This document shows, in pieces, positions 34,468 to 46,626 of a DNA stretch of 64,000 nt. How positions within the stretch are numbered: position 1 is the first letter of the stretch; every line of letters begins with the position of its first letter. The notes beneath the pieces were generated by a model that worked only from the letters and a program-made list of their open reading frames with translations, made no database searches and was not told the origin of the DNA. Source of the stretch: Aphanomyces cochlioides (taxonomy: Eukaryota > Oomycota > Saprolegniomycetes > Saprolegniales > Verrucalvaceae); assembly GCA_019828595.1 (NCBI GenBank), contig JAHQRK010000006.1, positions 1,984,001-2,048,000 of the forward strand, written 5' to 3'. A program made the translations under genes and the position numbers.

Positions 34468-35082
34468 CTTTCTTCGATCTGCGCTCTCCCTGTCCTCGTT
34501 CTTTGTTCACCTACAATTGCCGTCCCACTATGAAAACGAATTCTAAAAATGGAACTGCTTGCTCATCCGGATACAAAGATCTAGGAGCGAGGATCTCACC
34601 TGGTCACAATAGGAAGGAAGTCGAGTCGCTTCAGTCAGACGTCCGATGGAGAAACGTCAAAATGCGCGGACGTGTGGATACCGCGGCGGTCTACGTCTTC
34701 CCAAGCGGGTGAAAATGAGAATTAACAAGGCTGTTGAATATTCCAGCCTCCGCATTAACTTTCGAAATTGGTGCAAACCTCCTGTGACAAAAACGGGTCA
34801 AGGGAGGGGCCATCGTACGACACAAAGAGGACACCACTTTTTGTCGTAGACGAAGCAATGTACCATGTTTTGGCTTGTCCAAAAATAGAAACTTTAACCA
34901 GCTATATATACATTTCGCCATATATTTATGGAACGAATTTGCCAAGAGGCCTTTTTGGATATGAGCCCTAGCCGCCAATGCGGAGACACACTTGGTTTTT
35001 GTATGGGTGGATGTGAAACACCCAGAGAAGATTTAAATTTTGGTTACACGCCCTATCCCTGCAAGATGGCGGCGGCGGCTCA
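34468..35082. other. Intergenic, no gene seen
   Basis: Short frames on both strands have no domain or consistent composition. ATCCGGAT is at 34565-34572, 98 bp upstream of the MADS gene start. A CGACAAAAAGTGG-like inverted pair lies near 34816-34850. Confidence 0.5.
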
Positions 35083-37708
35083 TCACAAGTTTTTTGTATG
35101 AATCCGTGCGGCGGTAGCGCGGCAAAATAATTTCGCATCAATATATGGCTTTTGGCTGCGTAGCCAGTATTCGGCATCTTCCATCGTGACTTGAATCTCG
35201 TGTTTGTTGCGGCGCGCATTTGGCGCAATCGACGTGTTCACTCGCCCTTCCAACATCACTGACCCTTCTTGGAGCAACTTGATCTTGAGGTCCTTGCGGG
35301 CCAATTCGTCAATATCCATGTCTTCTTCGTCCTTGTCCATGAGATCCTTCTTTCCAGAGGAAGGAGCCGCATTTTTTTGTGTTTTGCCCTTACGTCGCTT
35401 GGATTTATCCTTATCAGCCGATTCGTCCTTGCGTCCTTCCTCGAGCAACTCAGATCGCAGTGCCTGATCAGCTTGCATTTGTCGATTGAAGTGCTCGTCA
35501 GAACTTAGCCGAAGTATTTCCACGGCAGTCTAAGCATTTAGAATAGAAAAAGGGCTCAAGAGGATGGAAACTGACCTTAGTGGGCTGGGTAGGCGGTGGC
35601 TGAGGTGTTCTCCGAGGAATTGAGTTGCTGTAGACATCGTTGCGTTGCTTGGCAATTTCAACCATTTCTTCCAGAACTTGCTTGAGATATTCATGCAACG
35701 CAAGACCCATTACTTCAGTCACGTCTTCGCTTGGTTGAGCGTGGAGGCCGTTTGCCATCAAGGCTCTTGCCATAGTTTGTTGAAGCCCATGGTGTTGGAA
35801 GAGCTCGTTCCAGCCCTCGCGCTTTGGGGCCAATTGTTTAACCTTGGGAGGAACACCAGCCAACATGATACGTTTCTCGGCTTGTGGGTCAATATTTGTG
35901 TGTGTAAGAACATCGGCTTCGCGACGAAGATCATTCACATTGGTTGGGGCTAGTTCCTCAGTCAAGTCGTATGTTTCTACGACAGAAGCCGCTTGGAGGG
36001 GAGTGGGGCCTTTAGAAATTTTAGCTGCAGGAGTTGGTGTGGGCTTTTGTTTCTTCGGTGACCGAGGCGATGAAGATGACATGCTCGGACGTTTGATTCC
36101 TAATCCGGGCGATGGAGTTGATTGAACAGGGGCGAGGGGCGTGGCATATGGGAGTGGCTGCAGACCAATCGAACAAACTGGGCATGCCTTGTGAACTGCC
36201 GCAGGTTTGTCCTTGCACATTTTGTAATGCTGAAATACTTGCAAGTAGGTTTTGGCTTTGACGACTGTAGTCTCTGGATTGTTCATCTCACGCATGTACT
36301 CCTTTGATTCATTGCATCCAGGTACACGACAGGTGCTTTGGTTACACGTCTGGCAGTGGAATATCATTTGCAATATTCGACCATATTCAACAGCAACAGG
36401 AGGTGGTGCTTGAGGTGTTGGCGTGGGCTGAGGAGTCGGTGCGGCTGCCACAACTTCAGGGAAGTGTCAGGAAGAAAATATTCGTGACTATACCTGGCTT
36501 AACAGGGTTTGCAGGTGTCTTGACGTGCTCGTCGTTGGGAATCGTCGTGTGAGGCGAAGGTGGTTGCTCTTTTGAGGCTGTTGGACGACTTGCATTTGCT
36601 AAGTATCAACCATAAGAAAAGGATTGCAAGCGTTCAAACCATTCGGTCGCATTGAGTCACAAAAAGGAATCGGACAACGCTCATGACCAGCCACAGAGCA
36701 TTCTGTTGCATGGAGCTTGACCAGCATGCGCAATTGTTCACAGTGGCTGCATTCACGACCTTTACCGCAAGTCAAACTGTGTTTGAAGAAGCGTTTGATA
36801 TCGTCGCATTTTTTCACCTGGAGAAATTTAGACAAATAATGTACACATTGACTGACTTGGCATTGAGTTCCGGGAGGCAAAGTGCATTGGGACGAATGTG
36901 TGAGTAATTGGCGCGCAAACCGAATTTTATCGTTTGGGTCGGTTGATTGAGCTGGAACTGGTGCTGGCGTTGGAGTCGCTCGAATTGTTGGTTGCGGAGG
37001 TTGTTGAGGCTGCGCTGGCACAGCCGGTCGGCTTGGAGTTGGAAAGGTTGCTTGGGGAGGAGGAACGGCAGCAACGGGCTCAGCCTTCATAGTAACTGGG
37101 GCAGGAAATGTTCGAGGTGGAGTAGGAGCAGCAGTCTACAATATATAATGGGATTGAAGCATAGATGTATGTATCATACAGGAAATCCTCCCACTTCTTG
37201 GCACAAAACGGAGAAGATAGTATCACCCAAGGCACGTTTGAGAATGTCCAAGATGAAGTTCAAGTCATTCTATTGCGTGTCAACCATAAACCATGCGTAC
37301 AAGGTATTACCTTGAGTCCGACTCTTCGTGTGCGAACTTCTTCGTAGACGGGTTTGTATTTGTCTGGAAATCGAACTTGAATCAGCTGGAAAAGCTTTTT
37401 GATCTTGTCTTCGGATGACATTTGAGGAGGTCCAGTAGGAGACGGAGTATACGCGATTGGGGCTGCCATAGTTGCAAGAGGTGGCGCAATAACCCCGACG
37501 GGTGGAGCAATCATTTGTGGGGGAGCGATGATGTTTCCTGGCGGAGGAACGATTCCCATCGACACAGGAGGCTGAACAAACCCTCCCGCCATCTCGACGT
37601 CGTCCATCGCTACAAGAAACAAGGATTATTGCATTGTACCAGCTGATCGGCAGTACTTTCGTCTTCATCATCGTCTTCGTACAGGAGGTCATCGATGGGA
37701 GCGCTCAT
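35083..37708 (-). CDS. TAF4-like protein with TAZ-type zinc fingers
   Basis: Start at 37708 (MSAPIDDLLYEDDDED); a 46-bp intron joins it to MDDVEMAGGF. Five or more exons are readable. A Pro/Ala-rich part precedes a helical KIX- or TAFH-like segment (EDKIKKLFQLIQVRFPDKYKP), then a TAZ-type zinc finger (36599-36900; ARQLLTHSSQC, CVHYLSKFLQVKKCDDIKRF, CSHCEQLRMLVKLHATEC). A second, weaker TAZ-like finger is in 36100-36400 (MIFHCQTCNQSTCRVPGC). The C-terminal part (35083-35900) has the features of the TAF4 histone-fold and C-terminal domain: LHEYLKQVLEEMVEIAKQRND and HEIQVTMEDAEYWLRSQ. TAF4 is a TFIID core subunit; TAZ fingers are normally found in CBP/p300. Confidence 0.65.
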
Positions 37709-38765
37709 AATGGAAAATGTGCGAACCGATAATCCACCAATACTTTTCAATATTTTCACAATAAATATATTGACAATATATTTATTGACAGGATGAAATA
37801 TATTGTAACATAGTGTTCCTTCGACTTCACAAACGAAACCTCTGCGTATCGCTCGCTCCTTCACTTTGGCCCTATGATATGTCCAGCGACAAACAATTTA
37901 AAGCCTTCGTCGAAGTTGTAAGCGGTGTATGAGGCGTGTCTTTCTCTGTGTTCCCCACCTCAAAATACTGATGAAAGGAATTTTGGTGCTATTTTAGTTG
38001 ACATGAATATAGAGAGATTTCGCAAATGGCCTTGTCACGAAAAATCTCACGAAAAATATAATGTTTTATAGGATATTGTTAAAAGTGATATTTTCATGAC
38101 TTTTTAGTTGTGATTTTCTCACGAATGTCCTCGTTTTCATGACCATGAAAACTCAAGAGAAAACCTCTAGAAATGGAATACCTCAAAATATGATAAGAAT
38201 ATTTATTATTCCATGCAATGCACCTGACACAATCTATTTTCATACGTGATGCTGCATGAATGGATATGCATGAAAATAATGCTTCTGCAAAGCCGCAAAT
38301 CGCTGAACAGGTACTTATTCACACTGGTATGTCGAGTGATCGGTCTTAAGAGGAAGTTCATGTCTTTCACCTTCAATTTCCAACGAGATGTGGCCAATGA
38401 GTTGCTCCACCATTCCTTATCCACTCTATCCTATGATATTTTTCGTGATTGAATTATTTGCGAAACGCGCTCAAAAATTATCTTGAAAAATCTCATCAGA
38501 AACTTTGTCATGATATTTTTCGTGAGAATGGCAATTTGCGAAATCTCTCTATAAGAGAGATTTCTATATGTCAATATGTCAAGAACATGTCATCAATGGA
38601 TCAAAGCAATAACTGCGTTTACCATTATTTCGTCAGGCTGTGCCTCGATTGGAATCTATCGTATGTCCTAGGGCCAGCGCCACTATAGTAAAATTGGCGC
38701 GGTAACCTTTTTTCGCTCTGGTTGTGCGTGATGTCATTTTTTTCTCTAAATAACGTGGAGGAACT
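37709..38765. other. AT-rich intergenic region, mostly a MITE
   Basis: No gene. Most of the space is the inverted-repeat element at 37998-38582. Confidence 0.6.
37998..38582. mobile_element. MITE-like inverted-repeat element
   Basis: The left end reads TTGACATGAATATAGAGAG and continues TTTCGCAAATGGCC...TCACGAAAAAT; the right end has the inverse (ATTTTTCGTGAGAATGGC, TTTGCGAAATCTCTCTATA, ...ATGTCAA at 38568-38574 or 38576-38582). The ends match over roughly 45-60 bp with small gaps. About 585 bp, non-coding, AT-rich. Related TTTTTCGTGA motifs recur inside (38436-38450). Confidence 0.6.
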
Positions 38766-39921
38766 TTATGTCGACTTTGAGGAGGGCTTGAGTTCCATCT
38801 TGGGGGCAATTGGTGGGCAAACCGATGAAACTGGGGGTGGTGGGGGCATAAATGGATTGAAATTGACGCCAAAGCCACCATTGATTGGAAAAGGCGCCTA
38901 GCACGAGATGAAACAACCATTTTGAGGACAAAGCGTACCCCAGTGGGTGGAGGAGGCATTTGCGTCATTGCCATTGCGTTTGCCGCGACCATGGATCCCA
39001 TATGAGAGAACTGAAGACAAGAGGCCAATTTGCTCACTTCTTGCTTCATTCGATCTCGGTCGAGTCGTAGTTCGTCCCGCTCACGCTGCAAATTCTGTCA
39101 TATCAATTGAGATTGACGAATTATATTGAAGCGAATGCAAACCTTGATGGCGATAATAGCTTCCTGCAGAACAGCGCTCTTTCGGACTTTATCGTTCATG
39201 CCAAGCAATTGTGTGAGTTCATCAAACTACACTCAAAGTAACATGCATACTGTTGGACTAACGAACCTTGACATTGACTTCCTGTCGACGCATCTTTTCT
39301 CGAGACTTCTTGCGATATCCGCGGTCATCCTCATCATCGACTGCAGTGGATATCGATCCGATTGTACCACAACTGGAACCATCGCAGGATTGCATGACAC
39401 CAAAGGTCCTTGTGTCAATGTGAGTCATGAAAATCGTATAAATCATACCGCTTCATGCTTGTTGGTGTAGTTTCTTTTGGTGCTACAGTAGGTTGCTGGG
39501 ATGCAATAGTCCATAGAGGAGCAGATTGCGATATTGTTTCGGATGTGGATTGAGTCACCAACGATGATCGAGCTATTGTGGGCAATGGCGCTTTCTTCGT
39601 TTCCCTGACCTTGTCTTCCAGGCTGAAATCGCTGAACTCTGACATGGCTGAGTCAAGCGCTTGCCGCGAAAGCAGAGCGCCTGGGAATGGCGAGTTTGGT
39701 AGACTGCTTGACATGAGGCTATGCATGGGTCCTTGAGATCGGGACGACAGAGACGAGTCATTGGCTGCGTTGGACTCGTCTGCACCTGCACCACCCGTTT
39801 CTTCTTCAGCATACCCCAAGGAGAAACCCTTCCAGTCCTCCCCGCCCGACTCTGGCATGTGATCACTGAGAAACCTTCCCAGGTCTTCAATTTGCAAGCC
39901 TTGCATGTCTTCAAAGTCCAT
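38766..39921 (-). CDS. bHLH transcription factor
   Basis: Start at 39921 (MDFEDMQGLQIEDLGRFL). The first exon is acidic and Ser-rich, then introns of about 40-48 bp lead to the basic region KKSREKMRRQEVN, helix 1 FDELTQLLGM, a two-residue loop and helix 2 KVRKSAVLQEAIIAIKNLQ, running into a leucine-rich coiled coil (RERDELRLDRDRMKQEVSKL). The R-E-K-x-R-R pattern with the Glu that contacts the E-box is visible. The last exon is Pro-rich (FMPPPPPVSS) and stops at 38766-38768. No target genes can be inferred. I first considered bZIP, but the gap between basic region and heptads contains a clear helix-loop-helix. Confidence 0.75.
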
Positions 39922-40138
39922 TTCAGCACGGAGTCCGTCGGCCTGGACTGAATTCGTGGTGTCTCAAACGCAATTTGTACAGTGTAAGTGGACAAAGTGA
40001 CATTTTCAATTTAACGTCAAAGTTAAAGTGTGTTGAAAGGGTTTTCGCTGCCAGATGAAAAATATGAACCCCCTCAATTTGTTCGCATGGCCCCGTGTTC
40101 GGATCGTGGCGAGCATTCAAGGGAGAATGAGCGGTGAT

Positions 40139-40742
40139 TCAAACTTCCGTCAAGGGGATGCAGGTTTTAGCTACGTCTGGAGCGTTTGATTGGATTTCAC
40201 TCAGATATGATATCCAAGCCCAAGATTTTTGTTGTTCGTGAAATATGACTTCCAACACGGGACAAAGCTCCGAGTGCTTCTCCAGCATCGACAAAGAGGT
40301 TTCCTGTAACAGCGCACGCACCCCCCACAGACATACATGAACTCTATGACTTGGACAACCTTTCGACTCGATTGTGTGGCGACAGTGTTGCCTCAGCTGA
40401 ACCCAAGCACAGAAAAACGAAATGCAAGTTTGAGAGATCTTTCGAGCAAAATGTGGAATGCGTTGCTGGACGCCTTTGGGCCTCCTGCATTCCAATTGCA
40501 TTCCTCGGAGACACAAGAATAATGTAAACACGCACGTCTCCAAGTCTTGCCGCACTGTATGGCAAATCTTAAAGAGGGGGTGTCCTCAATGCAGTTCCTC
40601 GCAATGTCATGATGAGATAGTTACCTGTCGGCATACTTTACCAAAAAAGCACTCTTGGATTCGATGCGAATCTCGATAGAAATGACGATGGTGGTGAAGG
40701 CGTGTGCAGGAAAGAAGGGGAGTCAGTCACAGAGGGAGGCAT
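40139..40742 (-). CDS. Unknown gene, probably spliced
   Basis: A 138-codon frame (40139-40555) has natural-looking sequence (MLEKHSELCPVLEVIFHEQQ and SWAWISYLSEIQ). A GT...AG pair near 40352-40314 would remove 39 bp without changing the frame. An upstream exon could begin at the Met at 40742 (MPPSVTDSPSFL). I recognise no family. The 140-bp space to the bHLH start suggests it reads towards that gene's promoter. Confidence 0.35.
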
Positions 40743-41621
40743 GGCTGGATTCGACCGAACGAGAAACCGAACACACATCAGACTAATTTTGGAAGAGAAA
40801 AATTTTGAGACCAGAGTTCAGCAATGCGAATCTTTGCCATGTTGGTTCATCATAATGCAATAAAGATATCTTTGAGGTGGCCTGTCGTTGATATTGACTT
40901 TCACCGAATCATTTGTTCAAATATGACTGACAAAGACGGATAAACCAAGTTGCGTTTTATTTTCAGCTGCCATGTGTCGATGCAATCACTTCCTCCCATG
41001 CACCGTGCTAGCTCCACTTGACGCCTTCATGCTAATCGACCAAGTCAGTGAAAATAGAGGGCAACATTGTATCTTCATGGTTACCATAGCCTGCATTTCT
41101 GTTCGAAAGATGCTAACATAAGCAACGAATATTGTATTTTATTATGACACGCACTCCATCGCGGCAAATTTCAAACAACGCAGGCTCATGACAAGAGGGG
41201 GAAAGTTAACTACCAGTAGTCAGATCCTGAGTGCTTAACTGGTCAAAATGCAATTACCAAGTCCCTATTTGACGACTGAGGGACTACAGATCCCCTCGTC
41301 ATTCTTTTCAATTCGTGACGCCATGTTGCTGTTTTATGCAAAGAATATGACGTTTTCACATCGGTTGGCAAATGTATTGTGAGAACTCAAGACCCCCTTC
41401 TTATTGTGTGCCATCGCGGAGATATCCTAGCTATTGTCTGTACTTGTGGATAGGAAAGCTACGGTTGTTCATGTTGATGGTTCATCATGAAAAAAGTGGG
41501 GAACAGTATTGTGCTTTTGATACAACATTGTGAGGAACGGTTTGAATCGACCGAGGTTTCGAATCGATTCCGAGTCGAACGGGCTTCTCTGATTGCCTAA
41601 AATTAAAAATTTAAAATTAGT
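40743..41621. other. No gene seen
   Basis: About 880 bp of unremarkable sequence without a supported frame, RNA gene or terminal inverted repeat that I could find. Confidence 0.5.
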
Positions 41622-41759
41622 CAGCCAATCAGAATCGATCAGCCACCTCACTCACGAATAAACACATACTGACACACACCACTTCAGTATGATGAAATCG
41701 ATTTGAAAATGAAATCGCTTTTTGGTCAAAACCACAAATTTGGTTGAAAATGACAATAC
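41622..41759 (+). repeat. Dispersed repeat family, copy A
   Basis: Starts CAGCCAATCAGAATCGA, contains ACACACACCACTTCAGTATGA and ends TTTGGTTGAAAATGACAATA. Homologous to 43643-43819, 48504-48680 and 48748-48909. Confidence 0.65.
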
Positions 41760-43642
41760 TTTCTCTCAAGTTTTATTCAGCCAATCACAATCGCCCAAAA
41801 TATTTATTAGCCAATGGCGTCGATTGGTGAATCGATCCGTGCGTGATTCGATTGAACGGGGTCTAGAAATTCGTATCAAATCAACAATAATAGACAGTTT
41901 TAGCAACCTCTGCACTTTTCACAGTGAGATCAAAGATGTACGGTGTGCTTCATTGAAAAAAATATGAATGCAAAAGAGTTTTAGCAAATCATATTTTTTC
42001 ACTTTCACGAATTCGCTGGAAGTCATTCGTCATTTGTTGCACGATGGAATATCCTGGAACCAGCGTCGCCGCCTTTGTTTACTCCATTCAGCCTCTCCTC
42101 CGATGCATCAATATGCTTCTTCTTGCGAGAAGAATATATCAAGAGATTCACAAATCCTGACGATATTTTTACACATAAAATTCATAAAAAATATTCATCA
42201 ACAACATTTGATTGGTCTAAAAAGGCCATCACCATGGACAATTTTAACTAATCAAAATTCTCAATTTATGAAAAAGTGTAAAGTAAGTGCAAACACTGTA
42301 GCTCTTCTGGTGTCGATGAGCTATCCCTTTGACGGGCGTTTCAAAACGATTTGGATTTCAGAGCATATCACTTCTGATGCATTTGAACTAGCTAATCGAA
42401 TGTGATTACATTTTCAGTGCAGCTGATCGCATTGCATGCTTTTTCTTATTTCAGCAACTCGAATTTTACTCCCATGACAATTTTTATTGACTGAAACGTG
42501 CAAATAATAATATAGTGATATTGTCAATTTCATTCGAAATTGTGAGGGGGGTCCGAAATGTATATAATAGGGGGTTTCAGAGCTGGCCAGAAAACAGAAA
42601 AGAATCAAAAACACATGTAAAAAATTCAATTTATATGTCCAATCAAACTCATCTGTCGTGTTTCCTGTGTGGCCAGTAATGACGTCATCTGTGTTAGGAG
42701 TTTCATCACACCAATATACTCAATATGATTGGTCATAAATCTATTTTGACAGACATGAAATGTTCAGAGAACATAGCAGCTTCTTGCAAAGATTTAATTC
42801 CATTCTTTGAAACACAAGAGGGTGAATGCTTTCTCTCTGTTTATCGCCCACAATAATAAATATAGTCGTATATCTTCCTTTGTCGCCCTCCCTTAAGATC
42901 TCTGATGAAGATATCTCTTTCACAAGTCTGAATAAACAATGACATCAAACTGCATTTTCGTAAATTTTCCCTTCAACAAAGCTTTGCAATTCTCAACACT
43001 TCTGCTGAAGTGTTTCTCAAATTGATTGTGCGATCTACTATGACTATTACCACCGATACCGATGCTTAAACAAATCACAGAACTACGAGAAGCTTTGTGC
43101 CATTCATTTGGGCACCTGAACTTTATTATTACTCACAACACAGTTATGGTCATTAGTTTAAAATATGCCGTGCTGGTGAATTCGACCAAATTCATCTAGT
43201 TCAGCAATGAGGAACAGCAGAGGCAAACAATTCAGAAAAATCGCAGCAAGCCACTGGCACATTAAATAAATTTCGTTAGAATAATCCTCAAATACATAGA
43301 ATGCCTTATGAAATTTTGATTGCTCAAGCAATGCAAAGTATTGGAGTTAAGAGCGATTGCATCTAAAAGTTTTTCAACTTTGCTTGATGCTGCTCAGTAC
43401 TTCTAGCTTTATAATATTGGCCAATCAGCCGAATGTAAATAAATGTGATGGATTCTCTAACACAGTTGCCTGGAATCTTGCACTTTCCGGATACATATAA
43501 TGAAATCAAGTATGAATTTATCATTGAACATGGATTCCAGGCATTTGTGTTGGAATCTTTAACACACCCCATACAAAATTATGATATTCTTAACACAGAT
43601 GCCGCAGATGTATCGATTTTTCAAATCGATCTGCAAATCGCT
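41760..43642. other. AT-rich region, no gene seen
   Basis: Only short frames without composition or motif support. Degenerate echoes of the dispersed repeat (CCAATCA, AATCGAT) occur. Confidence 0.5.
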
Positions 43643-43819
43643 CAGCCAATCAGAATCGAGTATTTACCTAATTCACGCAAAACACACTCAGACACACGTG
43701 TAATTAATTTGGGATGTTTGCCATACTTTCCATTTATACTTGACTTCAGTATGATTGAATCGATTTGGAATAGAATTAGATTTTGGTAAAAAAATACAAA
43801 TTTGGGTGAAAAGACAATA
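43643..43819 (+). repeat. Dispersed repeat family, copy B (interrupted at its 3' end by a Tigger element)
   Basis: CAGCCAATCAGAATCGAG to GACAATA; the TA at 43818-43819 is the target of the pogo/Tigger element that follows immediately. Confidence 0.65.
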
Positions 43820-43981
43820 CAGTAAAACCTACCAAGTGAAACACTTGTCCGTGGACGAGAATTTTGTTCAACTTGATAGGTGTTTCGTCACCCAAGGTGC
43901 CCAAGTATGTGCGTCACCCGAAGATTTGAAGTCAAGATTGTTATTATCAATACTTTCCTTTAAAGTACCAATCATCGGCTT

Positions 43982-44022
43982 GCCGCGTAGCTCAGTTGGT
44001 TAGAGCGACGGCATCATGACCG
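43982..44022 (+). tRNA. 5' half of an interrupted tRNA (CAT in the anticodon loop)
   Basis: GCCGCG acceptor strand, D arm with box A (TAGCTCAGTTGG), then an anticodon region containing TCATGA. The anticodon stem pairs cleanly only with an 8-nt loop (ACGG with CCGT), so the gene may be damaged. The 3' half is about 930 bp downstream. Confidence 0.6.
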
Positions 44023-44592
44023 TACTGACAAGGTACCACACGCTGAATCTAACCGACTTTTAATTGGTTAAAATCTAGAAAGTGTCTAGAATTGTTTGTA
44101 ATCATCGAAGTGTTGTTTAACGACGCGATGGGCGTGTGTTGACTGCGTTGTATTAAAATCTATCCTTGTCCTTGACAAGTTGAGCATAAATACTTCCTTC
44201 TGTCGAGTACATATCGTGTAGTAGTCATGAGAATTGCTCATTTTTATACTTACATCCATCTAGCTTAATGACTTAACGGCGTCTAGTATTTTGACATCTC
44301 GTCATCTCTAGCTTGATCGGCATAATCTAGATTCATGGGATATTGATGTTAGAGTTAGCCGAATGCATGTACAGCTTATCGTTACTGCAAAAGATGGACA
44401 ACAAAGTTTGGCTCAGGCTGGTCAGCTCTATTTTTACTCTTATTCACAGGACATTCGCATTGTTCCACACAAAGTCAAACCCTTACAACATGTTGTTGGA
44501 TATATTATCAAGCTATGACAATGATTCTGCATGTGTGAGCTTACGACAACAGAAAGACTAGACGTACTGCATTGTGGTGCATAAAACAAATA

Positions 44593-44633
44593 GAAACCTG
44601 CAGTGGCGCGCTTCGCGCGCCACTGCAGGTTTC
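44593..44633. repeat. Perfect 19-bp hairpin with 3-nt loop
   Basis: Arms 44593-44611 and 44615-44633 are exact inverse copies, GC-rich at the tip, with loop TTC. Confidence 0.9.
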
Positions 44634-44950
44634 ATTTTCTTTAGTAATTCTGAGGGTCTGTAGTCCATACAACACAATTCCTTCATGGCGATTCTGAAGG
44701 TGGTAAACTCGATTTCTCATTTAGCCATAAAATTGTATGTGATGGGTGTGATTTCAGATACAAATGACTTGCAACAGAAATCACACCGTGTATCACACCC
44801 AAAGGGCCATGATACCCCAAATCAATATCACGTGATACCGATAGGCAATATCAACCAATAGAAATTAAAATCACACTGAAAAAAATTATGATTGGGCAGT
44901 TCCCTCGAAATACAGCTTTGGTGTGATTTTGTAGATAACATAGCGATAGA

Positions 44951-44984
44951 GGAAGGGGCCCGGGTTCGAGTCCCGGGCACGGCA
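44951..44984 (+). tRNA. 3' half of an interrupted tRNA with pol III terminator
   Basis: T arm with box B (GGGTTCGAGTCCC, stem CCGGG/CCCGG) and acceptor GCACGGC plus discriminator A. The acceptor pairs with the 5' half at 43982 with one C-A mismatch and one G-U. A run of nine T (44989-44997) follows, as in pol III terminators. Confidence 0.65.
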
Positions 44985-45055
44985 GGTCTTTTTTTTTAAA
45001 AAAATAAAAAAGGTTGTCCGATACATACGACGATATGTATTCAAAAATTAAAAGG

Positions 45056-46626
45056 CTACAACAACCACGTCTGAATGCTTCTATCGGGCAGAGTAGTGCG
45101 ATATTTTGTGACTGCCATATGAATCGATGCTGTCTCCTTCATTATGTCGACTTGCACGTTTCTTGACCAAGCATCCAGAGTTAAAATGGCAAGTTGCACA
45201 TCTCTAAGGCTTGGTGATTGAGACGCGACTGGCTCATCATACTCGCTTTCGTTGTCGTTCTCAAAATCGCGTTGCAAATCCAAAATTGACTCCTCCCAGC
45301 TGGATGCAGAGGAGTCAAGTGTAGGTGCATCGTCGTCAAAGCTGTCACCCAAATCCAAAGATTGGAGTAGGATGTCAAGCTCATTCACATCCTCGCCAAA
45401 GCCATCCACAGCCGAGATAGTAGGGACATCTTCTTCCACGATTGATACAACACGGTTGCAGTGGCAACAGCTTCAATACACGTGGTCCCAATCACTCCAC
45501 AGTGGCGAAAGCAATTCGATATCGTCGCAGCACTCACATCGTTCCAAGCACGCTTCATCCATTCAACAGCCATACGTATGTCAACACGCTTCAGAACAGT
45601 TGACGCAGACACATCGTCCATGCAATCGACTAGGGGTGTCAGATAACCTAGCAGTAATTTACGATACTTCACTTTGAAGTTTTTGATGACACCGGCGTCA
45701 AGGGGCTGTGTCTCGCATGTCGTGTTGGCGGGGAGAAAGAGAACTTTAATGTTGGTAAGCATGGTCTCTGGGACAATGTGACATGGCGCGTTGTCAATTA
45801 AGAGCAAGATATGCCGTCCTTGGGCCTCCATTCGTTTGTTCAACCATAAGCAGTACTGCGAGAAGACGCCACCATTCATCCACGCCTTGGTATTTGAATA
45901 CCACTGGACTCCAGAAGGAAGCTTCTTTTTGAATGCTCTTGGCATATGGGCGTTGTTGATGATTAAGAGCGGCATTTTCTCGCCAGTTGCTGATGCAGTC
46001 AAGAGTACTGTCACCCTGTCTTTGGACTTCTTGCCTCCTTTACACGTCTCATCTCGCATGATCAATGATTTGGTTGGGAGATCTCGCCAAAACAACCCAG
46101 TTTCATCGCAGTTAAAGATGTCATTGGGGTGATAATCTTTGACCAAGCTTGCAATGGATTGCATCCAGTCGTGGACAGTGTCCATGTTGACAACAGCGGA
46201 CTCACCGGAAAGAGTGCGAAAGTGGAGGTTGTGTCGTTCTCGGAATCCTTGAAGCCATCCATTGGAAGCTGTAAACGATTGCATTCCAAGTGCAGCAGCG
46301 GCTCGCAACGCCTTCTCTTGGAGCATCGGACCAGTGACGGGAATGACTTTTGTAGCACGGGCTTTGCAAAACCACAGGTAGACTCTTCGATCGAGCTCTA
46401 GAGAGTCTCCAGAGAGACGGCATGGACGTTTAGACTCCGGGTCGGCGTTTTGAACCAGCTTTGCCTCGATAAACGACCTCTTTTTCTTTATTCGAGTAAT
46501 CGTGGCTTTAGAAATAGAGAACGTTTTGGCGATTTCGCCATAACGCACTCCTGCGTCGATGTCATGAAGGACTTCAGCCTTCTTTGACAGCTCGAGCTCA
46601 ACCATGCCACAACGGAATCGACGCAT
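45056..46626 (-). pseudogene. Tigger-type transposase, one frameshift near the C-terminus
   Basis: Main frame of 413 codons (46626-45385). An N-terminal HTH (KKAEVLHDIDAGVRYGEIAK) and a CENP-B/Tc5 HTH (MLQEKALRAAAALG...WLQGFRERHNL) precede the DDE_1 core: FNCDETGLFW, LLLIDNAPCH and TQPLDAGVIKNFK give D, D and D. The upstream frame ends at 45385, but sequence in another frame (45439-45056) continues naturally as an acidic tail, so there is a frame change near 45440. If the truncated protein folds, the catalytic core is complete and could act. Confidence 0.88.

Noticed and set aside
34691..34978. 95-codon minus-strand frame
   Set aside because: No domain or splice partners; sits in the spacer between two genes with known starts and ends.
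38633..39446. Reading this gene as bZIP
   Set aside because: The basic region is followed by FDELTQLLGM, a short loop and KVRKSAVLQEAI, a helix-loop-helix; leucine-rich coil comes after.
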